This document shows, piece by piece, positions 42,938-52,315 of a stretch of DNA of 64,000 nucleotides (the first letter of the stretch is position 1; each line of letters begins with the position of its first letter). Source of the DNA: Alistipes sp. (lineage in GTDB: Bacteria > Bacteroidota > Bacteroidia > Bacteroidales > Rikenellaceae). The translations under genes and the position numbers were made by a program. A model generated the notes under the pieces. It was not told the DNA's origin, made no database searches, and saw only the letters and a list, made by a program, of their open reading frames with translations. The DNA lies in NCBI GenBank assembly GCA_020026435.1, contig JAHHQK010000001.1, positions 62,001-126,000 of the forward strand, in the 5' to 3' direction.

Positions 42938-44119
42938 ATGAATTCCTACGAAAATATCCGCCGACGCCTGCACGCGCTGAAGTGTGCCGTGCTGATACCG
43001 ACCTACAACAATGCGGGGACGATAGCTCGCGTTGTGGACGGAGTGCGACGCTACTGCGACGACGTGCTGGTCATAAACGACGGTTCGACCGACTCCACGC
43101 GCGAGATTCTCGACGGGATGCCGTCGGTCATGACACTCAGCTACGACCGAAACCGCGGCAAGGGCCATGCCCTCCGCCGGGGCTTCGAGGAGGCCGCCCG
43201 CCGCGGATACCGGGCCGTGATCACGATCGATGCCGACGGCCAGCACTATGCCGAGGATCTGGAAAAGTTTGCGCAGGCCGCCGAGCAAACGCCCGACACC
43301 CTGCTCATCGGGGCGCGCTGCCTCACGGCCGAGAATATGCCCTCGAAGAATACGTTTGCCAACAAATTCTCGAACTTCTGGTATCGGGTCGAGACGGGCC
43401 GCCGTCTCGATGATACCCAGTCGGGATTCAGATACTATCCCCTGGACTCCGTCGCCGGACACCTCTACTTCTCGACCCGCTACGAATTCGAGGTCGAGGT
43501 CATCGTGCGTGCCGCCTGGAGGGGAACGGAGGTGAGGAACATCCCCATCAGGGTCTACTACCCTCCGGTCGAGGAGCGCGTGTCGCACTTCCGCCCGGGG
43601 AAAGATTTCACACGCATCTCCATACTCAACACCTTCCTGGTGATGTATGCCCTTCTGATCTACTATCCGTTCCGCTTCATGAGGTGGTTCAGTTGGACGA
43701 ACCTTTGCGGGTTTGTCGACCGCCACATACTCCATGCCCCCCAGAGCAATGCCGTGATGGCCGCATCGGTGGCCTGGGGCGTGATGTGGGGCATGATGCC
43801 CGTATGGGGCTGGCAGGCCGTGGCGGCGGTGGCGGCGGGTCACTTCATGAGGTTGAACAAGGTGGTGGTCTTCGCGGCCACCAACATCAGCATCCCGCCG
43901 ATGATCCCTTTCATCGTCTTCGGAGGCTATGTCCTGGGGGCGAAACTCTTGGGCGGGGAGATAAACCTTGCGGTCGGTGAGATCTCGATGGAGACCCTCG
44001 CGGGATCATTGATCCAATATATCGCGGGCAGCATTGTCCTGGCTCTGATCGGTGGAGGCGTGACCTATATGCTCTGCCGGGGAGCGTTCGCCCTTTGGAG
44101 GAAAGGAGGTCGGGAATGA
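42938..44119 (+). CDS. GT2 glycosyltransferase fused to a DUF2062 membrane domain
   Basis: 393 residues. Residues about 17-250 are a GT-A glycosyltransferase family 2 domain (IPTYNNAGTIARVV, VINDGSTDST, DADGQHYAEDL, DTQSGFRYYPL). Residues about 265-390 are a DUF2062 domain with hydrophobic segments (AASVAWGVMWGMMPVWGW, then a second around IPPMIPFIVFGGYV, then a third near the C-terminus). It probably adds a sugar or phosphosugar to a lipid carrier in the inner membrane, in step with the export protein that follows. It overlaps the exporter gene by 4 bases. Confidence 0.88.
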   Translation: MNSYENIRRRLHALKCAVLIPTYNNAGTIARVVDGVRRYCDDVLVINDGSTDSTREILDGMPSVMTLSYDRNRGKGHALRRGFEEAARRGYRAVITIDADGQHYAEDLEKFAQAAEQTPDTLLIGARCLTAENMPSKNTFANKFSNFWYRVETGRRLDDTQSGFRYYPLDSVAGHLYFSTRYEFEVEVIVRAAWRGTEVRNIPIRVYYPPVEERVSHFRPGKDFTRISILNTFLVMYALLIYYPFRFMRWFSWTNLCGFVDRHILHAPQSNAVMAASVAWGVMWGMMPVWGWQAVAAVAAGHFMRLNKVVVFAATNISIPPMIPFIVFGGYVLGAKLLGGEINLAVGEISMETLAGSLIQYIAGSIVLALIGGGVTYMLCRGAFALWRKGGRE

Positions 44120-47100
44120 CGGCTCTTTTCCTCAGCATATTCGACTTCTTCGAGAGCCGCCGCCCGCTGCTGTTCGGTCTGACGTTCACGTCGATCGTGG
44201 TGATGGTGCTGCTGGCCACCCGTGTGGAGTTCGATGAGAAGATCACCGACATCTTCCCCAAAACGGAAGAGGGACAGAATATGTCGATGGTCTTCGACAA
44301 CCTCAAATCCAAAGACCGCATCATCGTCCTCTTCACGGCCCGCGATCCAGAGGTCGGGAAGGACGAACTGATCGAGGCGTGCGACTCCTTCGCCGAACAG
44401 CTCGACCGTCCCGAGATCATGGAGCATATCGAGACGCTCACCTCGGGCGTGGGCAGCGACGAGATAGCCCGCACCACCGAATTCATCTTCGACCACCTGC
44501 CCGTTTTCCTCGACGAGCAGGATTACCGCCGCATAGACTCTCTGATGGAGCATCGCTGCATCGGACGGATCATGGAACGCAACTACCAGCGGATGCTCTC
44601 GCCGATGAGCATCGGTCTGAGCGGTTTCATCGCTCGCGACCCCCTCTCGATTGCGGGACGGACGCTAGGCGAATTGCAGAACTTCAACCCCTCGCTCTCC
44701 TATACCCTCTCGGACGACCATATCTTCTCGTCCGACATGTCGACCTGTCTGATGATCATCAAATCGGAATACCCGAGCAACGACACGGCCGGCAACGAAC
44801 CTTTGATCGAGGCCCTGGACCGTCTGATCCGCGACACCCGCATCGAGGGGGTCGAGATCAGCTATTTCGGCACGCCGGGCATAGCCGTATATAACGCCCG
44901 CCAGATCAAAAACGACATCTACATCACCTTGACGCTCGCCCTGCTGGTCGTGGTGGTGATCATCACCCTCTCGTTCTACAACCGCTGGGCCGTGCTGCTG
45001 ATCACCCTCCCGGTTCTGTTCGGAGGGCTTTTCGCTCTGAGCATCATCGCACTGACGACGGGCCATATCTCGCTTATCGCCGTGGGTGCGGGGGCTGCCG
45101 TCTTCGGCATCGCCATCAGCTACTCGACCCATGTGGTCTGCCACGCCAACCACACGCGCAACGGCCGCGAGATTGTCGAGGAACTGGCCTACCCGATGAC
45201 CGTGGGCAGCATCACGACCATCGGTGCATTCCTGGGACTGATGTTCACCTCGTCGCCCCTGCTCTATGACTTCGGACTCTTCGCCGCTCTGGTGCTGGTC
45301 GGTACGCCCCTCTTCTCGCTGGTGTGCCTGCCCCACCTGCTGGAGTGCGGCAACGGCAAGGCCAACCGTCTGCTCCACTTCATCGAGCGGTGCAACGCCT
45401 ATCCCTTCGAGCGTAACAAATGGATCGTAGGGGGCATCGTCATCCTGTTCCTCGTGGGGGCATTGACCTACAAACGGGTGGGATTCGCCACCGACATGTC
45501 GAACCTGAGCTACATCCCCGAACAGATCGCCCGGGCCGAGGAGCGGCTCTCGGAACTATTCGATGTCGATAACCGCAGCATTACGATCGTGGCTTCGGGC
45601 GAGGATGTCGAGCAGAGTGTGCAACGCTACACGGAGATGTGCCAGAGCCTGAACCGCCACCTTGAGGAGGGTAAGATCCGGTCGGTGGTCTCGGCCGAAC
45701 GGTTCATCGTCGCCCCCTCGCTCCAGCAGGAGAAGATCGCCCGCTGGGAGGAGTTCTGGAATACGGACAACCGCCGCAACCGTCTGCGCGAGATGGTCGA
45801 AACGGAGGGCCGCCGCGTGGGCTTTGCCCAGGGCGCATTCTCCGAATTCGGCTACCTGCTCAACCACACCTACCACCCCATCGACTATTCGGACCGCGAG
45901 GCGGCCTCGAACCCTCTGCTGGAGGCCTGGATCAGCTCCTCGGACCACACCACGCTGGTAATGGCCCAGTTCAGGATCGACGAGGAACGCAAGCAGGAGG
46001 TCTATCATGACCTTTCGCAGATGCCCGGTGTGGTGACCATCGACCGCGGGTATTTCGCCAACAAAATGGCCCAGACCGTCAGCGACGACTTCAACTATGT
46101 ACTCTATATGTCGGGCCTGCTGGTATTTGTGGCTCTGCTGGTCACATACCGCCGCCTGGAACTGACGCTCATGACCTTCGCGCCGATGTTCATCGCCTTC
46201 ACGATCATCCTGGGGCTGATGGCCCTCCTGGGGCTGGAGTTCAACATCGTGAACATCATACTCTCGACTTTCATATTCGGCATCGGCGACGATTTCAGCA
46301 TCTTTATCATGGACGGACTCCAGAGGGAATACAGCGATGGCCGTCCGATGCTCTCGAACCACAAGACGGCCATCTTCTTCTCGGTGCTGACCACCATCAT
46401 CGGTATCGGCGCCCTGTGCTTCGCGGCCCATCCCGTACTGAGGAGCACGTCGGTCATCTCGATCATCGGCATGCTGGCCGTGATCATCTCTGCCTATACC
46501 ATTCTCCCGCTCCTCTTCCGGTGGATCATCACCCGTCCCGTCTCGCGGGGCGGACAACCCTACACGCTGATGTCCATCTTAAGGACCCTCTACGGCTTCA
46601 ACCTCTTCCTGCTGATGTGTACGGCGGCCCAGATCGTGATCCCCACGCTGGTATTCCTGCCCGTGAGCGGACGTTGCAAACGCCGGTGGATGCACACCGC
46701 CATCTCGAAGAGCTGCCGCGTGCTGCTGTGGATGACCTCGCTCACCGAACACAAGAAGGTGATCAACCCACACGGCGAGAAATTCGCCCGCCCGGCCGTG
46801 ATCATCGCCAACCACCACTCATTTATCGACATCGTGCTGCTGCTGAGCCTCAGCCCACGGCTCGTCATGGTGACCAATTCGTGGGTGTGGCGCTCGTCGG
46901 TCTTCGGACGCATCATCCGCTACCTGGGTTTCTGCTGTGTGGACAGCGGCTATGAGGAGGTGACGGATCACGTGCGCAAGACCTTCGAGGAAGGCTACTC
47001 GGTGGTAATCTTCCCCGAAGGCACCCGCTCCAGGGACGGCCGCACGATGGGCCGCTTCCACAAGGGTGCGTTCTATCTTGCCGAACAGCTCGGGGCGGAC

Positions 47101-47721
47101 ATCATCCCGGTGCTGATCTACGGCACGGGCATGATCTGCTCGAAACGCCAGCCGTTCTACATCCGCAAGGGCAACTACGGGGTGAAGATCCTCGATCGCA
47201 TCACGGCCTGCGACACCTCGTGGGGCGAGGGCTACCGCGCCCGCACCAAAGCCATCTCGCGGGCCTTCAAGTCCGCCTACGAGGAGTGGTGTTCGGAGGA
47301 GGACACGATGGACAACCCCTATTTCCGCGAATCGCTCGTGAAGAACTACACCTATAAGACCAACCGCGCCGAGATCTCGGCCTACCTGCGTCTGAGACGC
47401 GCCCGCAACTTCGAGTCGTTGACCCGGGGCATCGGCCGTGATGCCCGCGTGGTGGTGTTCGGAGCGGGACAGGGCGAGTTGCCGCTGCTGCTCACTCTCC
47501 TCTCGCCGCGCCGTAAGGTGGTGGCCTTCGAGCAGGACGGAGAGAAGATCGACCGTGCCCGTCTGAGCCGTCTGAACAATCCCAATATAGAATTTGTGCA
47601 GACCGATTATCAGCAGGTGGAGATTCCCCGGGCAGACTGCTATCTGTTCACCTCGCTGCTCGATTCGCAAACCGCAGCCCGACTGGCCGCACAATGTGAA
47701 GGAGAGGTACGCCATGAATAG
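44116..47721 (+). CDS. MMPL-type exporter fused to PlsC acyltransferase and methyltransferase-like domains
   Basis: 1201 residues. Residues 1 to about 830 form an RND/MMPL transporter with two six-helix blocks and a hydrophilic periplasmic loop (motifs FGIAISYSTHVVCHANH and IGDDFSIFIMDGLQRE). Residues about 865-1070 are a 1-acylglycerol-phosphate-type acyltransferase (NHHSFID at 899-905, HX4D; FPEGTRS at 966-972). Residues about 1095-1201 resemble a SAM methyltransferase fold (VVVFGAGQGELPLLL). It probably acylates and exports the polyene lipid. MMPL exporters are standard in these clusters; the three-part fusion is unusual. The start is the ATG at 44116; a TTG seven codons upstream is possible. 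Confidence 0.88.
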   Translation: MTALFLSIFDFFESRRPLLFGLTFTSIVVMVLLATRVEFDEKITDIFPKTEEGQNMSMVFDNLKSKDRIIVLFTARDPEVGKDELIEACDSFAEQLDRPEIMEHIETLTSGVGSDEIARTTEFIFDHLPVFLDEQDYRRIDSLMEHRCIGRIMERNYQRMLSPMSIGLSGFIARDPLSIAGRTLGELQNFNPSLSYTLSDDHIFSSDMSTCLMIIKSEYPSNDTAGNEPLIEALDRLIRDTRIEGVEISYFGTPGIAVYNARQIKNDIYITLTLALLVVVVIITLSFYNRWAVLLITLPVLFGGLFALSIIALTTGHISLIAVGAGAAVFGIAISYSTHVVCHANHTRNGREIVEELAYPMTVGSITTIGAFLGLMFTSSPLLYDFGLFAALVLVGTPLFSLVCLPHLLECGNGKANRLLHFIERCNAYPFERNKWIVGGIVILFLVGALTYKRVGFATDMSNLSYIPEQIARAEERLSELFDVDNRSITIVASGEDVEQSVQRYTEMCQSLNRHLEEGKIRSVVSAERFIVAPSLQQEKIARWEEFWNTDNRRNRLREMVETEGRRVGFAQGAFSEFGYLLNHTYHPIDYSDREAASNPLLEAWISSSDHTTLVMAQFRIDEERKQEVYHDLSQMPGVVTIDRGYFANKMAQTVSDDFNYVLYMSGLLVFVALLVTYRRLELTLMTFAPMFIAFTIILGLMALLGLEFNIVNIILSTFIFGIGDDFSIFIMDGLQREYSDGRPMLSNHKTAIFFSVLTTIIGIGALCFAAHPVLRSTSVISIIGMLAVIISAYTILPLLFRWIITRPVSRGGQPYTLMSILRTLYGFNLFLLMCTAAQIVIPTLVFLPVSGRCKRRWMHTAISKSCRVLLWMTSLTEHKKVINPHGEKFARPAVIIANHHSFIDIVLLLSLSPRLVMVTNSWVWRSSVFGRIIRYLGFCCVDSGYEEVTDHVRKTFEEGYSVVIFPEGTRSRDGRTMGRFHKGAFYLAEQLGADIIPVLIYGTGMICSKRQPFYIRKGNYGVKILDRITACDTSWGEGYRARTKAISRAFKSAYEEWCSEEDTMDNPYFRESLVKNYTYKTNRAEISAYLRLRRARNFESLTRGIGRDARVVVFGAGQGELPLLLTLLSPRRKVVAFEQDGEKIDRARLSRLNNPNIEFVQTDYQQVEIPRADCYLFTSLLDSQTAARLAAQCEGEVRHE

Positions 47722-49204
47722 ATACGATGTTGTGATTATCGGCAGCGGACTGGGCGGTCTGTGCTGCGGGGCGATCCTCGCCGGGGAGGGGCTGGGTGTC
47801 TGCATCATCGAGAAGGAAGTCAAGGTGGGAGGATGCCTCTGCTCCTACACCCGCCACGGCCATGTGTTCGATACGGGCATACACTATATCGGCAATATGG
47901 ACGAGGGGCAGATGCTGAACCGGATCCTGCGCTACTGCGGGGTCTATGACCGCCTGCATCTGAGCCGTCTGGACGAGGAAGGCTTCGACGTCATCCACCT
48001 CGGCGGCCGCGAATACCGCTTTGCGCAGGGTTACGGGCGTTTCGGGGAGAGCCTCAAGGAACAGTTTCCGCAGGCCGGGGCCCAGATCGAAGCCTATATC
48101 CGCGCGCTGCAACGTGTGGGAAGGGCCATAGGGGGGGAGGTGCTGCAAAGGGGTAAATTTTCGGAAGGGAGCATGGATTTCATGACCCTGTCGGCCTCGC
48201 AAGAGATCGACCGTCTGATCACCGATCCGCGGCTCAGACAGGTCGTGGCGGGAACGAATTTCCTCTACGACGGCATCCGCGATGTGTCGACCTTCTATCA
48301 CCACGCCATGATCAACCACTCGTTCCTCACGGGTGCCTGCCGTCTTGCGGACGGCAGTTCCCTCCTGGCCGATGCCTTGGCCGGGGAGATCCGCTCCCGG
48401 GGCGGGGAAATCCTCACGGGAGATGGCGTGAGGAGGGTCCTGCACGACGGGGAAAAGGTGCTGGGCGTGGAATGCGTCTCGGGACGGAGGATCGAATGTC
48501 GGGAGGTGGTCTCGGATATCGACCCCAAACTCCTGATGAAGATGATCTTACCCGGTGGCGGGATTCGACCTGCCTACCGTCGCCGCATAGAGAGCCTGAC
48601 ACCCGGATTCGGGGTGTTCACGGTCAATGCCGTTGTCGACGGGAAGGTGTTCCCCTACCTCAACGCCAACCACTATCTGATCGAGGATGAGGACGTATGG
48701 TCCGATGTCTCAAGGCGGAAGCGTCCCCGCGAGGTGATGTTCTCGATGGGGGCTTCGACCCGCCCGCTGCCTCATCGAGAGGAGACCGTATATCTGCTCT
48801 CGCCGATGTATTACGACGAAGTGGAACGCTGGAGCGATACGCTCACAGGTCGTCGCGGTGCGGAATACAAGGAGTTCAAGGCCCGGGTTACAGAACAGAT
48901 GATCGACCTTGCGGACCGTCACATGAGGGGTTTCCGCCGCTCGATACTCCACCTGCACTCCTCTTCGCCGCTTACCTGCCGCGATTATACGGGTACGGTC
49001 CGGGGAGCGGCCTATGGCCGGACGATGGACTGCCGCGATGTCCTGCGCACACTGCTCAGCCCCCGCACCAAGCTCCGGGGACTGTACCTCACTGGCCAGA
49101 ATGTGGCGGTACACGGGGCTTTGGGGGTCGGGATGACCGCCCTGTCGACCTGCGGGGCGATGCTGGGCGAGGAATATCTGGCACGTAAGATGGCTAATTT
49201 GTGA
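47714..49204 (+). CDS. FAD-dependent oxidoreductase, CrtI/phytoene-desaturase-like
   Basis: 496 residues. Dinucleotide-binding GSGLGGLCCGAILAGEG near the N-terminus is followed by EKEVKVGGCLCSY, and the second FAD contact is GLYLTGQNVAVHGALGVG near the C-terminus. This is the amine-oxidase/phytoene-desaturase superfamily. On a pigment pathway it could desaturate, isomerise or oxidise the polyene or the aryl ring. It overlaps the exporter gene by 8 bases. The exact reaction is not known. Confidence 0.85.
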   Translation: MNRYDVVIIGSGLGGLCCGAILAGEGLGVCIIEKEVKVGGCLCSYTRHGHVFDTGIHYIGNMDEGQMLNRILRYCGVYDRLHLSRLDEEGFDVIHLGGREYRFAQGYGRFGESLKEQFPQAGAQIEAYIRALQRVGRAIGGEVLQRGKFSEGSMDFMTLSASQEIDRLITDPRLRQVVAGTNFLYDGIRDVSTFYHHAMINHSFLTGACRLADGSSLLADALAGEIRSRGGEILTGDGVRRVLHDGEKVLGVECVSGRRIECREVVSDIDPKLLMKMILPGGGIRPAYRRRIESLTPGFGVFTVNAVVDGKVFPYLNANHYLIEDEDVWSDVSRRKRPREVMFSMGASTRPLPHREETVYLLSPMYYDEVERWSDTLTGRRGAEYKEFKARVTEQMIDLADRHMRGFRRSILHLHSSSPLTCRDYTGTVRGAAYGRTMDCRDVLRTLLSPRTKLRGLYLTGQNVAVHGALGVGMTALSTCGAMLGEEYLARKMANL

Positions 49205-49208
49205 TGCG

Positions 49209-50834
49209 ATGAAACGACTCTTGAACATATTGCTCGGTATGCTGATCCTGCTGGCGGTATTGCTGCTGGGGGCTGTGGCTACGGGCTATTATCTATACAG
49301 GAATGCACGGGTCACGCCACCCGAGCCGTGGTATGATTTCCGCGATTCCAGCGTGGTCTCCTCCCGGGAGGGGCGATGCTTCATGCAGAGCCGTCTGCGT
49401 CACAGCCGCAACGGTTTCTGGGAGATCAGCCTTGAGGGAGACGCCGAGGAGCGGGGTGCGGCCTTCGGAGCCTTGACCGACAGTCTGCTCTACGTCCAGG
49501 AGAGCGGATTCGTGGAGCAGATCCGCGAACTGATCCCCTCCTCCACCCAGCTCTCCCTGCTCCATAAGCTGACCGTCATCCACAACCGTCACCTGGAGGA
49601 ATACATTCCCGAGGAGTATTGCCGCGAGATTGCCGCCATGTCGCGCTACTGCACCCACGAATACGACTTCATCGGCTCGCCCTATATGCGGCAGCTGAAC
49701 TACCACGCGGCCCACGACATAGGCCACGCCATGCAGGGCTATATGCTCGTCGGGTGTACGGCTCTGGGGGTCTGGGGTGAGAAGACCGAGGAGGGGAAGA
49801 TGATCGTGGCCCGCAATTTCGACTTCTATGTCGGGGAGCGATTCGCCGCCAACCGTCTGCTGACCTTCTGCCGTCCGAGCGAGGGATACGCCTTTGTCTC
49901 GATCGGCTGGCCGGGCATGATCGGCGTGCTGTCGGGCATGAACGAGCGGGGACTGACCCTGACGCTCAATGCCGCACAGGGAGACCTGCCCCTCGGGGTT
50001 GCCACTCCCGTGTCGATCCTGGCCCGCGAGATCCTGCAATATGCCTCCACGATCGAGGAGGCCGTGCGGATCGCCTCCCGCCGCGAACTCTTCGTGTCGG
50101 AGTCGCTGCTCATAGGCTCGGCCCGCGACGGACGTTGTGCCGTCATCGAGAAAAGCCCCGAGCGGCAGGCCCTCTACATGCCCCGGAACGAAATGCTCCT
50201 GCTGACGAACCATTTCCAATCCGAAGCCTTCGCCACGGACCGGAAAAACAGGGAGAATATCCGTCTGAGCGACAGCGCACCCCGCATGAAACGTCTGCGG
50301 GAACTGTCCCGGGGAAATGCCCCGATCGGCATCCCGAAGGCAATCTCCATACTGAGGGATCACCGCACGGCGGAGGGTCGTGAGCTAGGACTGGCCAATC
50401 CTATGGCCATCAACCAGCAGATCGCCCACCATTCGGTGGTATTCTCTCCGGAGGATCTGACCATGTGGATCTGCACCAAAGACTGGGGTATGGGCCGATG
50501 GGTAAAATACGATGTGGGGAGCATCCTCCGCGGTGAGAAGGACTTCGGAAAAGAAATCTGCGAGGAGGAAACCATCCCCGCCGACAGTCTCTTCGAGTTG
50601 AGAGACAAGACCCGTCTCGAACATTTCCGTCATCTGAAGAAGCAGCTCTCCAAAGACAATATCGGGGAGTTTATCCTCACGAACCCCGAAAATTGGGCGA
50701 CCTACGAGATTGCGGGCGATGCCCTGGGACGCGAGGGGGAGCACAAGGCGGCCCGCGACCTGTACGAAGAGGCACTCAAATGCCCGATGCCCGAGGGAGA
50801 ACGCCTGAGGCTGAAGAAAAAGCTGAAGGAATAG
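49209..50834 (+). CDS. Membrane-anchored C45-like acyltransferase/hydrolase
   Basis: 541 residues with an N-terminal membrane anchor (ILLGMLILLAVLLLGAVATG). The domain resembles peptidase family C45 (acyl-CoA:6-aminopenicillanate acyltransferase-like Ntn hydrolases). The candidate nucleophile is Cys183 in MLVGCTALGVWGEKT, followed by VARNFDFYVGERF and GMNERGLTLTLNAA. Because the Cys is internal, autoprocessing just before it would be needed for activity. It could attach or release the pigment acyl group. Residues after 440 form a TPR-like helical tail (NWATYEIAGDALGREGEH). A weak terminator-like AGCC...GGCT hairpin follows the stop. Confidence 0.8.
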   Translation: MKRLLNILLGMLILLAVLLLGAVATGYYLYRNARVTPPEPWYDFRDSSVVSSREGRCFMQSRLRHSRNGFWEISLEGDAEERGAAFGALTDSLLYVQESGFVEQIRELIPSSTQLSLLHKLTVIHNRHLEEYIPEEYCREIAAMSRYCTHEYDFIGSPYMRQLNYHAAHDIGHAMQGYMLVGCTALGVWGEKTEEGKMIVARNFDFYVGERFAANRLLTFCRPSEGYAFVSIGWPGMIGVLSGMNERGLTLTLNAAQGDLPLGVATPVSILAREILQYASTIEEAVRIASRRELFVSESLLIGSARDGRCAVIEKSPERQALYMPRNEMLLLTNHFQSEAFATDRKNRENIRLSDSAPRMKRLRELSRGNAPIGIPKAISILRDHRTAEGRELGLANPMAINQQIAHHSVVFSPEDLTMWICTKDWGMGRWVKYDVGSILRGEKDFGKEICEEETIPADSLFELRDKTRLEHFRHLKKQLSKDNIGEFILTNPENWATYEIAGDALGREGEHKAARDLYEEALKCPMPEGERLRLKKKLKE

Positions 50835-50998
50835 CCCCACTGTAAGGCTCTTTTTCGGAAGGGCATCAAGCATGGGGAGCAGACGGGAATCCCCTCCAAG
50901 TTTGAACAGAAAATACACCGTCCTTTGCCGAAAGGTGCGAAATATATATAAATCAAGGTGCGGCCATGCAAAGCCGCCTTAAAAAAGAAAAGAATACT

Positions 50999-52315
50999 AT
51001 GCATAAGAATTCATCCATACAATTCGCCTCCCCTTCCGAGATCAAATCCTGGCAGGAGGAACGTCTCCGCGAGGAAGTAGACTACCTGGCGGCCCATTCG
51101 CCATTCTACCGCAGGATGTTCCGCGAGCAGGGCATCGACCCGCGCGAGATCCGCCATATCGAGGACCTGGGCCGTCTGCCCGTCACCACCAAGAAGGATC
51201 TCCAGCTCCACAACGAGGATTTCCTCTGTGTCGACCGCAGCGAGATCATCGACTATGTCACCACCTCGGGTACCCTGGGCGATCCCGTGACCTTCGCCCT
51301 CACCGAAAGCGACCTGCAACGCCTGGCCTACAACGAATACCTATCGTTCTCCACGGCGGGCATCTCCCGCGAGGATATCATGCAGCTGATGACCACCCTC
51401 GACCGCCGCTTCATGGCCGGTCTGGCCTACTTCATGGGGGCTCGCGAGCTGGGCTGCGGCATCATCCGCGTGGGCAACGGAATCCCCGAACTGCAGTGGG
51501 ACACCATCCGCCGCATAAACCCCACATTCTGCATGGTCGTGCCGTCGTTCCTCACCAAGCTGATCGCCTATGCCGAGAAAAACGGCATCGACTGCAATGC
51601 CTCTTCGCTGCGCAAGGCCGTCTGCATCGGCGAGTCGTTGCGCAACACCGACTTCACACCCAACACCCTCGGCCGTCAGATCGCCGAGAAGTGGCCCTCG
51701 CTGAAGCTTTACACCACCTACGCCTCGACCGAAATGCAAAGTTCCTTCACCGAGTGCGACTACGGCTGCGGCGGACACCTCCAGCCCGAGCTGATCATCG
51801 TGGAGCTGCTCGACGAGGAGAACCGGCCCGTAGCAGAGGGCGAGGCCGGCGAGGTGACCATCACCACCATCGGGGTGAGGGGTATGCCCCTGCTCCGATT
51901 CAAGACCGGAGACCTGTGCCACGCCTCGACCGAACCATGCCGCTGCGGACGCAACACGATGCGTCTGAGCCCCGTGATCGGCCGCAAGGGGCAGATGATC
52001 AAGTACAAGGGCACGACGATCTTCCCCCCTGCCCTGTTCGATATCCTGGACAACGTATCCTATGTGGAGAACTACATCGTCGAGTTGTCGAACAACGAAA
52101 GCGACAAGGATCAGGTGACCGTGCGTGTGGGATTGAGGCAAACGCCCGAATTCGACGTGGTGAAGGAACTCAAGGACCGTTTCCGCGCCAAAATCCGCGT
52201 GGCTCCCGACATCGTGATCGACACGGTGGAGACCGTCCATAGGATGAACTTCCCGCAGATGAGCCGCAAATGCGTGAAATTCGTAGATCTGAGAAAAAAC
52301 CAGGAACAATGCTGA
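50999..52315 (+). CDS. PaaK-type aryl-acid AMP ligase
   Basis: 438 residues of the phenylacetate-CoA ligase (PaaK) branch of the ANL superfamily. P-loop-like VTTSGTLGDPVTF, then KLYTTYASTEMQSSF and RFKTGDLCHAS, and the C-terminal domain IGRKGQMIKYKGTTIFPP. It would adenylate the aryl acid made by the lyase and pass it to CoA or an ACP, taking the ApeH role. A short hairpin (GCGGC...GCCGC at about 50960-50977) lies just before the start. The start at 50999 is chosen over 50966. The stop overlaps the next start by 7 bases. Confidence 0.87.
   Translation: MHKNSSIQFASPSEIKSWQEERLREEVDYLAAHSPFYRRMFREQGIDPREIRHIEDLGRLPVTTKKDLQLHNEDFLCVDRSEIIDYVTTSGTLGDPVTFALTESDLQRLAYNEYLSFSTAGISREDIMQLMTTLDRRFMAGLAYFMGARELGCGIIRVGNGIPELQWDTIRRINPTFCMVVPSFLTKLIAYAEKNGIDCNASSLRKAVCIGESLRNTDFTPNTLGRQIAEKWPSLKLYTTYASTEMQSSFTECDYGCGGHLQPELIIVELLDEENRPVAEGEAGEVTITTIGVRGMPLLRFKTGDLCHASTEPCRCGRNTMRLSPVIGRKGQMIKYKGTTIFPPALFDILDNVSYVENYIVELSNNESDKDQVTVRVGLRQTPEFDVVKELKDRFRAKIRVAPDIVIDTVETVHRMNFPQMSRKCVKFVDLRKNQEQC

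Noticed and set aside
49293..50363. Long open frame on the minus strand opposite the C45-like gene
   Set aside because: It is one of many long mirror frames caused by the high GC and codon bias of real genes; no start context or family sequence.
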